Shown here: positions 18,701-28,400 of the stretch, piece after piece
How positions within the stretch are numbered: position 1 is the stretch's first letter
Layout of the letters: every line of letters begins with the position of its first letter
Assembly: GCA_958349535.1 (NCBI GenBank)
Contig: CATWDJ010000004.1
Coordinates: 62,001-126,000, forward strand
Direction: 5' to 3'
Length of the DNA stretch: 64,000 nucleotides
Origin: Maccoyibacter sp900556645
GTDB lineage: Bacteria > Bacillota > Clostridia > Lachnospirales > Lachnospiraceae
Notes under the pieces: model-generated
The model's database searches: none
Seen by the model: only the letters and a program-made list of their open reading frames with translations
What the model was told of the DNA's origin: nothing
Made by a program: the position numbers and the translations under genes

Positions 18701-19215
18701 AAGAAATTACCCTTTCCGAAGCATTGCTCATAGCGTTTTGCAACCTCCTTGGCTTCTTCGTAATCCCCTCTTGCAATGGCACGAGGCACTTCTCCTGCCA
18801 GACAGGCAGAAAGGGCAATAATTCCCTCGTGATACTGCTCCAACACTTCCATATCCACACGGGGTTTATAATAATATCCATCCACAAAGCCTTTGGATAC
18901 AATTTTCATCAGATTGCTGTAACCGATATTATTTTCTGCCAAAAGCACCAGATGGTAGTAACGGTCCTCGCCGTGTACATTTTCCCGGTCAAATCGGGAA
19001 TTGGGTGCCACATATACCTCACAGCCCAGAATCGGATTGATTCCCGCCTCCCTTGCCTTGCGGTAGAAATCAATCACGCCGAACATGACACCGTGGTCTG
19101 TAATTGCCGCACTGTTCATGCCCAATTCTTTCACCCGGGCTACATATTCACTTATTTTATTGGAGCCGTCCAACAGACTGTATTCCGTATGTACGTGCAG
19201 ATGTGTAAATGCCAT
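15733..19215 (-). CDS. dnaE: DNA polymerase III subunit alpha, DnaE type
   Basis: A C-family replicative polymerase of 1160 residues from ATG at 19215 (GGAGG nine bases before; the frame opens eight codons earlier). Order of domains: PHP domain (FTHLHVHTEYSLLDGSNK), palm with catalytic aspartates in PDIDIDFCFERR, thumb and fingers, tandem helix-hairpin-helix, and OB fold. In low-GC Gram-positives this is the error-prone/lagging-strand partner of PolC. First gene of dnaE-pfkA-trmH, with its own promoter. Confidence 0.96.
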   Translation of the reverse strand: MAFTHLHVHTEYSLLDGSNKISEYVARVKELGMNSAAITDHGVMFGVIDFYRKAREAGINPILGCEVYVAPNSRFDRENVHGEDRYYHLVLLAENNIGYSNLMKIVSKGFVDGYYYKPRVDMEVLEQYHEGIIALSACLAGEVPRAIARGDYEEAKEVAKRYEQCFGKGNFFLELQDHGIPEQANVNQQLLRMSQELGIELVATNDVHYTFAEDAEPHDILLCIQTGKKLADEDRMRYEGGQYYVKSEEEMKTLFPYALQALENTQKIADRCHVEIEFGVTKLPHFEVPEGYDSWTYLNKLCFDGLKQRYPDNYEELEERLEYELSVIRKMGYVDYFLIVWDFIRYAREQDIMVGPGRGSAAGSLVSYTTGITNIDPIKYNLLFERFLNPERVSMPDIDIDFCFERRQEVIDYVVRKYGEDCVTQIVTFGTLAARGVIRDVGRVMDLPYAYVDGIAKQIPNELGITIEKALVMNPELRAMYQTDETVKNLIDMSKRLEGLPRHTSMHAAGVVISQKAMDEYVPLSRASDGTITTQFTMTTIEELGLLKMDFLGLRTLTVIQNAARLAKKSSGVEPDMDNIDFNDKAVLDSIGSGKTEGIFQLESAGMKNFMKELKPQSLEDIIAGISLYRPGPMDFIPAYIKGKNHPEEVTYDCPQLEPILAPTYGCIVYQEQVMQIVRDLAGYTLGRSDLVRRAMSKKKASVMEQERKNFVYGNEAEGVPGCIARGIEEAVANKIYDEMIDFAKYAFNKSHAAAYAVVAYQTAYLKYYYPVEFMAALMTSVMDNSTKVSEYILTCRRMGIEILPPDINEGEGNFSVSGNAIRYGLSAIKSVGRPVIEALVQERQEHGKFRDLKDFCMRLSGKEVNKRTIENFIKAGAFDGLEGTRKQKMQVYSAILENINDEKKNSVAGQISLFDFATEDTKEDFEIRMPAVGEFPKETLLGFEKEVLGVYISGHPLEEYEEKWRKNISATTNDFLLDEESGSVRVLDNENVMIGGMITDKTIKYTKNNKTMAFITLEDLLGTVEVIIFPRDYEKYHNYLNVDEKIFIRGHASVEEDKNGKLICEKIYGFDETPKELWIQFENKEIYEKEEERLYGLIAGSDGGDSVVIFLSKERAVKRLSANRNVKIEPKLLGILREAFGEGNVKVVEKAIENNRRRD

Positions 19216-19251
19216 GTTCTTCCTCCGTATTCTTATCACTCTTAGTTTTTT

Positions 19252-19280
19252 ATTATAGCAACTTTAAATGCTAAAAGCAA
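19252..19280 (-). promoter_or_regulatory. Promoter of dnaE operon
   Basis: Minus strand TTGCTT (19275-19280), 17 bases, TATAAT (19252-19257). The -35 box lies within the T-tract of the preceding terminator, a compact arrangement. Confidence 0.55.
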
Positions 19281-19307
19281 ACAGAGACTGCCTTCCGGCA
19301 ATCTCTG
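19270..19307 (-). terminator. Terminator of the amino-acid ABC operon
   Basis: Minus strand stem CAGAGATTGCC / GGCAGTCTCTG with GGAA loop (19282-19307), followed by TTTGCTTTTAG. Confidence 0.7.
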
Positions 19308-19321
19308 CTTTAAAATCTCTT

Positions 19322-20068
19322 TTATAGTATTTTCGATAAAAATTCTTTTAATCTCGGGTTCTTCGGATTTCCGAAAAATTCGGCAGGATTGTTTTCCTCC
19401 TGAATATTTCCTTCATCAATAAACATTACCCGATTTGCTACCTCTCTGGCAAATCCCATCTCATGGGTTACCACCACCATGGTCATTCCGTCCCGTGCCA
19501 ATTCTCTCATCAGCTCCAGAACCTCTCCTACCATTTCCGGGTCCAACGCGGAGGTCGGCTCGTCAAAGAGCATGACATCCGGGTTCATTGCCAGCGAACG
19601 GGCAATGGCAATTCTCTGTTTCTGACCACCGGACAACTGAGCTGGATAAGAATCCGCTTTTTCCGGAAGTCCTACTCTCTCCAGCAATTCCATGGCACGT
19701 GCATCCGCTTCCGACTGCTTCATCAGTCCCAGCTTTGTGGGTGCCAAGGTAATATTTTCCTTTATGGTATAATTTGGAAACAGATTAAACTGCTGAAAAA
19801 CCATTCCGATTTTTTCACGCATCTTGTTAATGTCTACGGATTTATCTGTAATATCCGTTCCCTCAAATAAAATCCGTCCCGAAGTAGGCTGTTCTAAAAG
19901 ATTCAAAGAACGCAGGAAAGTGGACTTTCCACATCCCGACGGTCCGATGATTGCCACAACCTCTCCCTGATGAATCTCCGTGGAAATTCCGTTTAACACC
20001 ACGTGATCCCCAAATGCCTTGGTTAATTTCTGCACCTGAATCAGAGGTTCTGATATATTACCGTTCAT
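19322..20068 (-). CDS. Polar amino-acid ABC transporter, ATP-binding protein
   Basis: 248 residues with Walker A GPSGCGKST, Q-loop FQQFNLFPNYT, signature LSGGQKQRIAIARSLA, Walker B VMLFDEPTSALDPE and the switch histidine in VVVTHEMGFAREV. These spellings mark the GlnQ/HisP subfamily. The start overlaps the permease stop by 11 bases. It is last of binding protein-permease-ATPase. The amino acid imported (cystine, glutamine, arginine or other) is not decidable. Confidence 0.95.
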   Translation of the reverse strand: MNGNISEPLIQVQKLTKAFGDHVVLNGISTEIHQGEVVAIIGPSGCGKSTFLRSLNLLEQPTSGRILFEGTDITDKSVDINKMREKIGMVFQQFNLFPNYTIKENITLAPTKLGLMKQSEADARAMELLERVGLPEKADSYPAQLSGGQKQRIAIARSLAMNPDVMLFDEPTSALDPEMVGEVLELMRELARDGMTMVVVTHEMGFAREVANRVMFIDEGNIQEENNPAEFFGNPKNPRLKEFLSKIL

Positions 20069-20747
20069 TGGTTCTCAACCTCCTCTCCAGTCTGCCTACG
20101 CCAAGAGTCATCAGTGAGACAATCAGCAGATAGATTGCCGCCACGCCCAACAACGGCAGATACGGTTCATATGTAATACTTCGGATGATATCTCCGCCTT
20201 TGGTCAAATCCTGTGTGCCGATATAACCGCTGATAGAGGTTTCTTTCAACAATACAATCATCTCATTTCCCAATGCCGGAAGTACATTTTTGAATGCCTG
20301 CGGGAGAATAATCAGCCGCATAGTCTGACCATAATTAAAGCCCAGACTTCTGCCTGCCTCAAACTGTCCCTCATCCACCGACATAATACCGGAACGGACA
20401 ATCTCTGCTACATAGGCACCCGAATTGATACCGAATGCCATTACCGCCACCACAATCTTACTGACATTGACAGATGCAAAAATAATGTAGTAGGTAATCA
20501 ATACCTGTACCATGGTAGGCGTTCCCCGGATAACCGTCAGATACACCCGGCAAATTGCATTTAAAAACTTGCAGGAGCCGTTCTTATCATGACTTGCACG
20601 GATAATCGCCACCAGAAAGCCGATGACAATGCCCAGCAGGACTGCAAAAAGTGTAATAATCAAGGTGTTTTTCAAGCCCAGTACCAGATACCGCCATCTG
20701 TCATCCTGTATAAAGTTCTGATAGAAGCTTTCTTTAAATTCGTTCAC
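20058..20747 (-). CDS. Polar amino-acid ABC transporter permease
   Basis: 229 residues with five hydrophobic segments. The HisM/GlnP-type EAA loop is seen as EAGRSLGFNYGQTMRLIILP QAF (coupling helix to the ATPase). The N-terminal half contains NTLIITLFAVLLGIVIGF and VIRGTPTMVQ, characteristic of the family. It would form a homodimer in the membrane. It lies 20 bases behind the binding-protein gene. Confidence 0.94.
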   Translation of the reverse strand: MNEFKESFYQNFIQDDRWRYLVLGLKNTLIITLFAVLLGIVIGFLVAIIRASHDKNGSCKFLNAICRVYLTVIRGTPTMVQVLITYYIIFASVNVSKIVVAVMAFGINSGAYVAEIVRSGIMSVDEGQFEAGRSLGFNYGQTMRLIILPQAFKNVLPALGNEMIVLLKETSISGYIGTQDLTKGGDIIRSITYEPYLPLLGVAAIYLLIVSLMTLGVGRLERRLRTNER

Positions 20748-20767
20748 GTTACTTTCCTCTGCTCCTA

Positions 20768-21571
20768 TTATTTTCTGGTGATAATCACCTGTTTAGCTGT
20801 GGTATAGGTATCTGTGAAATCAATATTTTTCAGACGGTCCTCTGTTACCGTCATACCTGCTGCACCAAAGTCAGCTTTTCCTGACTGTACCGCTGCAATA
20901 ATGGAATCAAACTCCATATCTTCGATTACCAGTTCATATCCCAGCTTATCGCAGATTGCCTGTGCAATATCCGCATCAATACCCACTACCTTATCACCGT
21001 CATAATACTCATATGGCTCAAAGTATGCATTAGTAGCCATAACCAGTTTGCCTTTGGAGCGGTCTACATTTTCCGGTGATTTATAAGGTGTTTTTCCTTT
21101 GGTGTCATCACCGATGTAATTGCTTACGATTGACTCCAGTGTTCCGTCTGCTTTCAATTCTGCCAGTGCGGAGTTAAACTCTGCTTTTAAATCAGGATTT
21201 TCTTTGGAGATGCAGATTGCATACTCCTCTTCCTCAAACGGCTCATCCAAAATCTGTAAGTCGTCGTTTTTATCTACAAATGCCTTTGCCGGCTCAGAGT
21301 CGATAATCACACAGTCAATCTTACCCTGCTTTAATGCCTGCACTGCATCTGTTCCCTTGTTATAACGCTCAATTTTTGTTCCCGCATCATCTCCTTCATA
21401 ATCAGATGCATAGATATCTCCGGTAGTTCCAAGCTGAACACCAATGGTCTTGCCCTCTATATCATCCACAGAATTTACCGTGTTCTCTGCCGGCTTGCTT
21501 CCGCAGGCTGCCAAAGAAAATGTCATTCCCATAGCAAGCATCAGTGCTGCTGCCTTTCTCATTTTTTTCAT
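20768..21571 (-). CDS. Polar amino-acid ABC transporter substrate-binding lipoprotein
   Basis: Family 3 extracellular binding protein, 267 residues from ATG at 21571 (AAGGAGG eight bases before; an in-frame start ten codons earlier lacks one). The lipoprotein signal is MKKMRKAAALMLAMGM with lipobox LAAC-G, so the Cys is lipid-modified. The bilobed periplasmic-binding fold includes GVQLGTTGDIYA and VGIDADIAQAICDKLGYELV. The chain is unusual in that the typical N-terminal lobe start (FEPYEYYDGDKVVGIDADI) occurs near residue 180 rather than near residue 50, so the order looks circularly permuted relative to the common form. First gene of the transporter operon. Confidence 0.9.
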   Translation of the reverse strand: MKKMRKAAALMLAMGMTFSLAACGSKPAENTVNSVDDIEGKTIGVQLGTTGDIYASDYEGDDAGTKIERYNKGTDAVQALKQGKIDCVIIDSEPAKAFVDKNDDLQILDEPFEEEEYAICISKENPDLKAEFNSALAELKADGTLESIVSNYIGDDTKGKTPYKSPENVDRSKGKLVMATNAYFEPYEYYDGDKVVGIDADIAQAICDKLGYELVIEDMEFDSIIAAVQSGKADFGAAGMTVTEDRLKNIDFTDTYTTAKQVIITRK

Positions 21572-21603
21572 AAAAATTTTCCTCCTTGTATAAATATGCA
21601 CCT

Positions 21604-21631
21604 ATTATAGCATTTTCTGACAAAAATACAA
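21604..21631 (-). promoter_or_regulatory. Promoter of the amino-acid ABC operon
   Basis: Minus strand TTGTAT (21626-21631), 16 bases, TATAAT (21604-21609), 33 bases ahead of the chosen start codon. Confidence 0.5.
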
Positions 21632-21638
21632 GTTAGAA

Positions 21639-22679
21639 TTATTTCGCCAAATCCAGATGTTGTACCGTTCCCACACCTCCGCTTTCATATAGGAAGATTC
21701 CGGTCTTCCGAATAAAGGCATTGCTGTGATTATCCTTTAGAGAATTTAATGCAAATTCTGTATCTGCGTTCTTCAGACAGATGGCTCCCACTCCTGCATC
21801 TTTTAATTTTATTAGCTTATCATTGCCGTTCTCATCCTTTGTCCATATTCTGAGTTTGTCAAATATCTCGTCAGCTTCGTCTATCCATCCATTTTTATCA
21901 ATATCGTATACAGCTAAATCCGCAAATCCATCTCCGCTTGCCGTTCCAAAGAGTTCCGAGCCATCATCTATCTTTCCGTTTTCATCTTTGTCCAATGCCA
22001 GATAACCACTTCCCCCTGCCAGCATAGAAATTTCATCCATGGTGCCGTCTGCATCAATATCAAACAGAAATTTCTGATCTGTGACCTGTGCTGCTCCCAT
22101 ATCCAAATTGATAACCAATGGATCACAGAGCTGCGGCATACCAAAATCCATATGAGACATGGCATATTCCTGAAACGAACGGGTCATCTCCAGACTGATA
22201 TTAAAATCCATCTGTCTGCCGTCTGCGGTTACCACGGTTCCGGTGGTCTCAAAGCTAGTGCTTTCCTGCTCGCAGTAATAGCTGCTACTCTCATAAAAGC
22301 CGCCAAATCCCTGCTCTATGCCTACTGTATTTTCTCCTGTCCATTCTTCAAAGGACGAATCCTCCTGTTTTTTTCCAAACAACAGATACAGCAGATAATT
22401 CAGTACTTGGGTCTGGAATTTGTGTTGAAGGTTCACACGCTGTTCCTCCATACTTACTCTACCACCTTGTACATTTTCTTTTTCTGTCAGCTTATCCCCC
22501 GTTTCTAAATCTTTACTCTCCACCAGTTCCCCAAAATTTTTCAGAGACCCCAGTCCTCCTGCGGTACCACTCCGGTTACTTCCGAAGTTTCCCCACGTAT
22601 TCATAAGAACGCTGTTTTTCTGTGTTGCATAATAACTTCTTTTACTTCGCATATCCACGTTGGAAGATTGAACTATCAT
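21639..22679 (-). CDS. Hypothetical protein with EF-hand/dockerin-like calcium loops
   Basis: 346 residues from ATG at 22679 (AAAGGGG upstream; an earlier in-frame start lacks one). No signal peptide and no membrane helix are visible, so the protein may be cytosolic or exported by an unknown route. The N-terminal 150 residues are low-complexity, polar and Gly/Ser-rich. The middle has a stretch like flagellar or exported-protein domains (FNISLEMTRSFQEYAMSH). The C-terminal part has Asp-rich loops, DIDADGTMDEI, DKDENGKIDDGSELFG and DIDKNGWIDEADEIF, which read as calcium-binding loops. The rest is unidentified. It is a single gene between two operons. Confidence 0.7.
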   Translation of the reverse strand: MIVQSSNVDMRSKRSYYATQKNSVLMNTWGNFGSNRSGTAGGLGSLKNFGELVESKDLETGDKLTEKENVQGGRVSMEEQRVNLQHKFQTQVLNYLLYLLFGKKQEDSSFEEWTGENTVGIEQGFGGFYESSSYYCEQESTSFETTGTVVTADGRQMDFNISLEMTRSFQEYAMSHMDFGMPQLCDPLVINLDMGAAQVTDQKFLFDIDADGTMDEISMLAGGSGYLALDKDENGKIDDGSELFGTASGDGFADLAVYDIDKNGWIDEADEIFDKLRIWTKDENGNDKLIKLKDAGVGAICLKNADTEFALNSLKDNHSNAFIRKTGIFLYESGGVGTVQHLDLAK

Positions 22680-22768
22680 ATGTATTTCCCCTTTCAAATC
22701 ACGCCAAAATAAGACGTCCATTTTTCTGGGACAAATCCGTTACTTTCCCTCAACCTCCTTATTTTAAG

Positions 22769-22820
22769 AAAATAAAAACGGCATATGTAAAAGAATTTCC
22801 ATTTCTTTCACATATACCGT
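22769..22820 (-). terminator. Terminator behind glgP
   Basis: Long hairpin of about 18 bp with two mismatches (ACGGTATATGTGAAAGAAA paired with TTCTTTTACATATGCCGT, 22778-22820). On the minus strand it is followed by TTTTTATTTTC. Confidence 0.7.
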
Positions 22821-22918
22821 CCTTGGTTCACCCATTAAATCTGCACATCACAAATTTGTGTTGTACTAAATTTATCGGATGAAGCCTTTTGATTCTTTAG
22901 GTTATTTTCTACTTTTCT

Positions 22919-25393
22919 TTAATTATCCAAAACACTCATATCTACCGTAATCTTATCCAGATGCCAGATATCATCCACATATTCCTGAATAGTTCTGTCG
23001 GAAGAGAATTTACCGGAATTTGCCACATTTAAAATGGCACTCTTTGCCCAACGTTCCTCATCCCTGTATGCTGCCTCCACTTTCTTCTGAGCTTCCACAT
23101 AGGAACGGAAGTCTGCCAGAATAAAGTAGGTATCTGCGTACTGGGTACACTGGGTATTTAACAGAGAATTATATAAATCTCTAAACAGTTCTGTATCATT
23201 TTGTGAATAAAAACCGTTAATTAACTGTGTCAGCACCTTACGGATATCCTGATCCTGATTGAAGATATCCATCGGGTTATAATCACGATTCTTCTCATGG
23301 GCAATAACCTCCTCGGAGCTCATACCGAAGATAAATGCATTTTCTTCGCCCACCTCTTCTACGATTTCTACGTTGGCACCGTCCATGGTTCCAAGGGTCA
23401 AGGCACCGTTTAACATAAACTTCATATTTCCGGTTCCGGAAGCTTCCTTACTAGCGGTGGAAATCTGCTCCGATACATCTGCCGCCGCAAATATCCACTC
23501 TGCCAGAGACACCCGGTAATCTTCTAAGAACACTACTTTAATCTTGCCGTTGATGCTCGAATCATTGTTGATAACATCTGCCACGCTGTTAATCAGCTTG
23601 ATGGTTAATTTTGCATTTTTGTATCCGGCTGCTGCCTTTGCCCCGAAAATAAAGGTTCTCGGATAGAAATCCATCTCCGGGTGTTCCTTCAATTCATTGT
23701 AAAGATACATTACATGAAGGATATTCAAAAGCTGGCGTTTGTACTCATGTAATCTCTTGACCTGAACGTCAAAGATGGAACGAGGGTCCACTTCCACGCC
23801 ATTGTGTTTCTGGATATATTCTGCCAGTCTCAGCTTATTCTGATACTTAATCTGCATGAATTCCTGCTGTGCCTTCTTATCATCTGCATAAATCTCTAAT
23901 TTCTTAAGATGACTCAGGTTTGTAATCCAATCGTCACCGATTTTATTATTTACCCAATCTGCCAGCAATGGATTTCCGTGCATTAAGAAACGACGCTGAG
24001 TAATTCCGTTGGTCTTGTTGTTGAACTTCTCCGGGAACATCTCGTAGAAATCCTTTAATTCCTGATTTTTCAAGATTTCTGTATGGAGTCTTGCCACACC
24101 GTTTACGGAATAGCCGGCTGCAATCGCCAGATGTGCCATTTTTACCTGACCGTCATATACGATTGCCATCTTCTGAACCTTCTCGTAATTGTTCAGATAT
24201 TTTTCCTGAATGGATATAATAAATCTTCGGTTGATTTCTTCCACAATCTGATAAATTCTAGGCAGCAATCTGGAGAAAATCTCGATTGGCCATTTTTCAA
24301 GTGCTTCTGCCATAATGGTGTGATTGGTGTATGCACAGGTCTTGGTGGTAATCTCCCATGCTTCCTCCCACTCCAATCCTTCTTCATCCAAAAGGATACG
24401 CATTAACTCTGCCACAGCTACCGTCGGATGGGTATCATTTAACTGGAAGGTTACCTTCTCCGGCAGCTTATGAATATCCGGGTGGCTTTTCTTAAATCTT
24501 GCCACTGCCCGCTGTACGCTGGCAGATACGAAGAAATACTGTTGTTTTAAACGCAGCTCTTTTCCTGCAATGTGGTTGTCATTTGGATAAAGTACCTCAA
24601 CTAAATTTTTTGCAAGGTTTTCTTCCTCCACAGCTTTATGATAATCCCCCTTGTCAAAGGAATCTAACTGGAAACAGTTCATCGGCTCTGCATCCCAAAT
24701 CATAAGAGTGTTTACTACATTGTTGCCGTATCCGATAATCGGCATATCATATGGAACCGCATTGACGGACTGATATCCTTCCTGAATAAATTTGGTTCTG
24801 CCATTCTCTCCTGCCTCTGCACGGACATAACCGCCAAATTTAACCTCATAAGCATATTCCGGTCTTCTCAATTCAAATGGATAACCGTTTTTCAGCCAGT
24901 TGTCCGGCACTTCCACCTGAAAGCCGTTCTCTATTTTCTGTTTAAACATACCGTAACGGTAGCGGATTCCGCATCCGTATGCCGCATATCCCAAAGTTGC
25001 CAGTGATTCCATGAAGCAGGCTGCCAGACGTCCCAATCCTCCGTTACCTAATGCCGGATCTGGCTCCTGATCCTCTATAATATCCAGATTCAGTCCCATT
25101 TCCTCTAATGCTTCTCTTACTTCTTTGTATGTTTTCAGGTTAATCAGATTGTTGCCCAAAGCACGACCCATCAAAAATTCCATGGACATATAGTAAACCA
25201 TTTTCGGGTCCTGCTCATCATAAGCACTCTGAGTTGCCAGCCACTGGTCAATAATCTTATCTTTGACTGCAAAAGACACCGCCTGAAAGATTTCCTGCTG
25301 GGATGCTTCCTTGATGGTCTTTCGGTACAGGTTCTTTACATTATCCTGTACGTCTTTCATAAATTCCTCTTTGTTGAACAATTCCTTTTTCAT
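22919..25393 (-). CDS. glgP: Glycogen/maltodextrin phosphorylase
   Basis: GT35 phosphorylase that releases glucose 1-phosphate from glycogen or maltodextrin. It is 824 residues from the ATG at 25393, which has AAGGAGG eight bases before it; the frame extends 52 codons further into the ileS end but without a ribosome binding site. The PLP-binding lysine is in EASGTGNMKFMLNGALT, with GTMDGANVEI after it. The N-terminal signature LGNGGLGRLAACFMES and active site KRLHEYKRQ are present. It lies alone on the genome, away from other glycogen genes, 80 bases behind ileS and its terminator. Confidence 0.96.
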   Translation of the reverse strand: MKKELFNKEEFMKDVQDNVKNLYRKTIKEASQQEIFQAVSFAVKDKIIDQWLATQSAYDEQDPKMVYYMSMEFLMGRALGNNLINLKTYKEVREALEEMGLNLDIIEDQEPDPALGNGGLGRLAACFMESLATLGYAAYGCGIRYRYGMFKQKIENGFQVEVPDNWLKNGYPFELRRPEYAYEVKFGGYVRAEAGENGRTKFIQEGYQSVNAVPYDMPIIGYGNNVVNTLMIWDAEPMNCFQLDSFDKGDYHKAVEEENLAKNLVEVLYPNDNHIAGKELRLKQQYFFVSASVQRAVARFKKSHPDIHKLPEKVTFQLNDTHPTVAVAELMRILLDEEGLEWEEAWEITTKTCAYTNHTIMAEALEKWPIEIFSRLLPRIYQIVEEINRRFIISIQEKYLNNYEKVQKMAIVYDGQVKMAHLAIAAGYSVNGVARLHTEILKNQELKDFYEMFPEKFNNKTNGITQRRFLMHGNPLLADWVNNKIGDDWITNLSHLKKLEIYADDKKAQQEFMQIKYQNKLRLAEYIQKHNGVEVDPRSIFDVQVKRLHEYKRQLLNILHVMYLYNELKEHPEMDFYPRTFIFGAKAAAGYKNAKLTIKLINSVADVINNDSSINGKIKVVFLEDYRVSLAEWIFAAADVSEQISTASKEASGTGNMKFMLNGALTLGTMDGANVEIVEEVGEENAFIFGMSSEEVIAHEKNRDYNPMDIFNQDQDIRKVLTQLINGFYSQNDTELFRDLYNSLLNTQCTQYADTYFILADFRSYVEAQKKVEAAYRDEERWAKSAILNVANSGKFSSDRTIQEYVDDIWHLDKITVDMSVLDN

Positions 25394-25415
25394 AGACATT
25401 TCCTCCTTACCTGCG

Positions 25416-25452
25416 TAAAAAAGGGGAGTCCGCCCTTGGGGCAGCACTCCTC
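25416..25452 (-). terminator. Terminator behind ileS
   Basis: Minus strand stem GGAGTGCTGCCC / GGGCGGACTCC with CAA loop, then CCTTTTTT. No promoter was seen between it and glgP, so glgP may depend on partial read-through. Confidence 0.65.
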
Positions 25453-25472
25453 TTTGTATGGTTTCATTATTA

Positions 25473-28400
25473 TTATTTCTTTTGAACGCCCAGTGAAACA
25501 GCTTCTCCATTAATCTTCCAATCCTTCTGATAACCGCTGATATTTCCATTTATAAGTTCATCCGCCAAAACGACCTGCTTGATGTTCTCACCATATTTCT
25601 GGAATATATTGTTTACATTGTCAGAAGCTTCAAATGTCACGATAATCCGGTCGGTTACTTCAAAGTCTGCTTCCTTTCGCATGGTCTGCAATTTACTGAT
25701 AATCTCACGCACCATTCCCTCTTCGATAAGTTCCGGTGTCAGGTTGGTATCCAGTACCACGGTAATTCCGTTGTCACTGTCTGCTATATAACCCTCTTTT
25801 TGTGACATACTAATCAATAAATCCTCTTCACATAATACAACCTCGTCGCTGATGTTGTCAAGCACGATAGAGCCCTTCTCCTTCAGTTCCTGCATTGCCG
25901 CATTTCCATCCAATGATGCCAGAGTTTCCTGAATCTGTTTCAGGTATTTTCCGTATTTCGGTCCTACGGTACGAAGCTGCGGTTTAAAGGTATATCCGGT
26001 AAATTCACTGACATCCTCCGCAAAGGTTACCTTTTTCACATTCAGCTCATCTTCTATAATTTCATCAAAGTATTCGGAAAGAGTGAAATCGGCTTTGATG
26101 TACATATTTCCGATTGGCTGTTTTGTCTTGATATTGGCTGTGTTTCTGCAGGCTCTTCCGATAACAACTACCTTCAGCACTGCATCCATATTTGCTTCCA
26201 GCTCTTTGTCGATGAATTTTTCATCTGCCACCGGATAATCACACAAATGAATACTCTCCGGTGCATTTTTGTCCAGATTGCGAACCAAATTCTGGTAGAT
26301 ATCCTCTGTCATGAACGGAATCATCGGAGCTGCTGTCTTTGCAACAGTTACCAATGCTGTGTACAGGGTCATATAAGCATTAATCTTATCCTGTTCCATG
26401 CCCTTTGCCCAGAAACGGTCACGGCTTCTTCTGACATACCAGTTACTCATCTCATCCACAAAGGTATCCAAGGCTCTTGCCGCCTCAGGAATCCGGTAAT
26501 TACCCAGATTATCATCTACGGTCTTCACTAATGTATTCAGTTTGGACAGCAGCCATTTATCCATAACGGATAATTTATCATATTCCAAAGTATATTTTGT
26601 TGCATCAAACTGGTCGATTTCCGCATACAGCACATAAAACGCATAGGTATTCCACAAGGTTGACATAAATTTACGTTGTCCTTCCTGTACCGCCTTGCCA
26701 TGGAAACGGTTCGGCAGCCATGGTGCGGAATTAATATAGAAATACCAACGGATGGCATCGGCTCCGTACTGCTCTAACGCCTCAAACGGGTCCACCGCAT
26801 TTCCTTTGGACTTACTCATCTTCTGTCCGTTCTCATCCTGTACATGTCCCAATACGATGACATTTTCATATGGGGCTTTGTTAAATAACAGCGTAGACTC
26901 TGCCATCAAGGAATAGAACCATCCACGGGTCTGGTCTACTGCCTCTGAGATAAACTGTGCCGGGAACTGCTGCTCAAACAGTTCTTTATTCTCAAACGGA
27001 TAATGATGCTGTGCAAACGGCATAGCTCCTGAATCAAACCAACAGTCGATAACCTCCGGTACACGGTGCATTCCTTTGCCGCAGTCCGGGCATTTGATGG
27101 TTACTTCGTCGATATAAGGTCTGTGCAGCTCTACCTTTGCTGCTTCAGGATTTCCACTCTTTTCTGCCAGTTCCTCACGGCTTCCGATACATTCTTGATG
27201 TCCGCACTCACATTCCCAGACATTTAACGGAGTTCCCCAATAACGGTTACGTGAGATACCCCAGTCCTGAATATTCTCCAACCAGTCACCGAAACGTCCC
27301 TTTCCGATGGATTCCGGAATCCAATTGACGGTATTGTTGTTTCGTACCAAATCCTCTTTTACCGCCGTCATCTTAATAAACCATGACTCTCTCGCATAAT
27401 AGATTAACGGAGTGTCACATCTCCAGCAATGCGGATAGCTGTGCTCAAATTTCGGAGCATCGAATAACAATCCCATTTTCTCCAAATCTGTCAGCACCAT
27501 CGGGTCTGCCTTCTTACAGAAGACACCTGCATAGTCTGTCTCCTCTGTCATCTCGCCCTTCCCATTGACAAGCTGTACAAACGGCAAATCGTATTTTCTA
27601 CCCACCTGGGCATCATCTTCACCGAATGCCGGTGCAATGTGAACAACGCCGGTACCGTCGCCCATGGTTACATAGGTATCACAGGTCACATAATATGCTT
27701 TTTTATGCTGTTTTGCGATAATCTCATCTGCAAACCGGAACAATGGTTCATACTCTTTATACTCTAAATCTATACCTTTGTAGGTTTCCAGAATCTCATA
27801 TGCTTTTACACCATTCTCCTCATCTGCCAGTTTTCCCAACACGGAATCCAACAATGCCTCTGCCATGTAGTAGGTATATCCGTCTGCCGCTTTTACTTTT
27901 ACATAGGATTCATTTGGATTTACACAGAGTGCCACATTGGACGGCAGGGTCCATGGTGTGGTGGTCCATGCCAGAATATAGGCATCCTCGTCTTTTACTT
28001 TAAATCTTGCGATAGCGGAACGTTCTTTTACATCCTTGTAGCCCTGTGCCACCTCATGGGAAGACAACGGGGTTCCGCAGCGTGGGCAGTAAGGTACAAT
28101 TTTAAAGCCCTTGTATAACAATTTTTTGTCCCAAATCTCTTTTAATGCCCACCACTCAGATTCGATAAAATTATCATCATAGGTTACATATGGGTCATCC
28201 ATATCTGCCCAGAAACCAACGGTACCGGAAAAATCCTCCCACATTCCTTTGTATTTCCAAACACTCTCTTTACATTTCTGGATGAACGGGTCCAGACCGT
28301 ACTCTTCAATCTGTTCTTTTCCGTCCAGTCCCAAAAGCTTTTCTACCTCTAACTCCACCGGAAGTCCGTGGGTGTCCCATCCGGCTTTACGAGGTACCAT

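Noticed and set aside
25394..25549. Longer N-terminus of glycogen phosphorylase
   Set aside because: The frame extends upstream through the ileS terminator and into ileS, but the only good ribosome site serves ATG at 25393, where family similarity begins.
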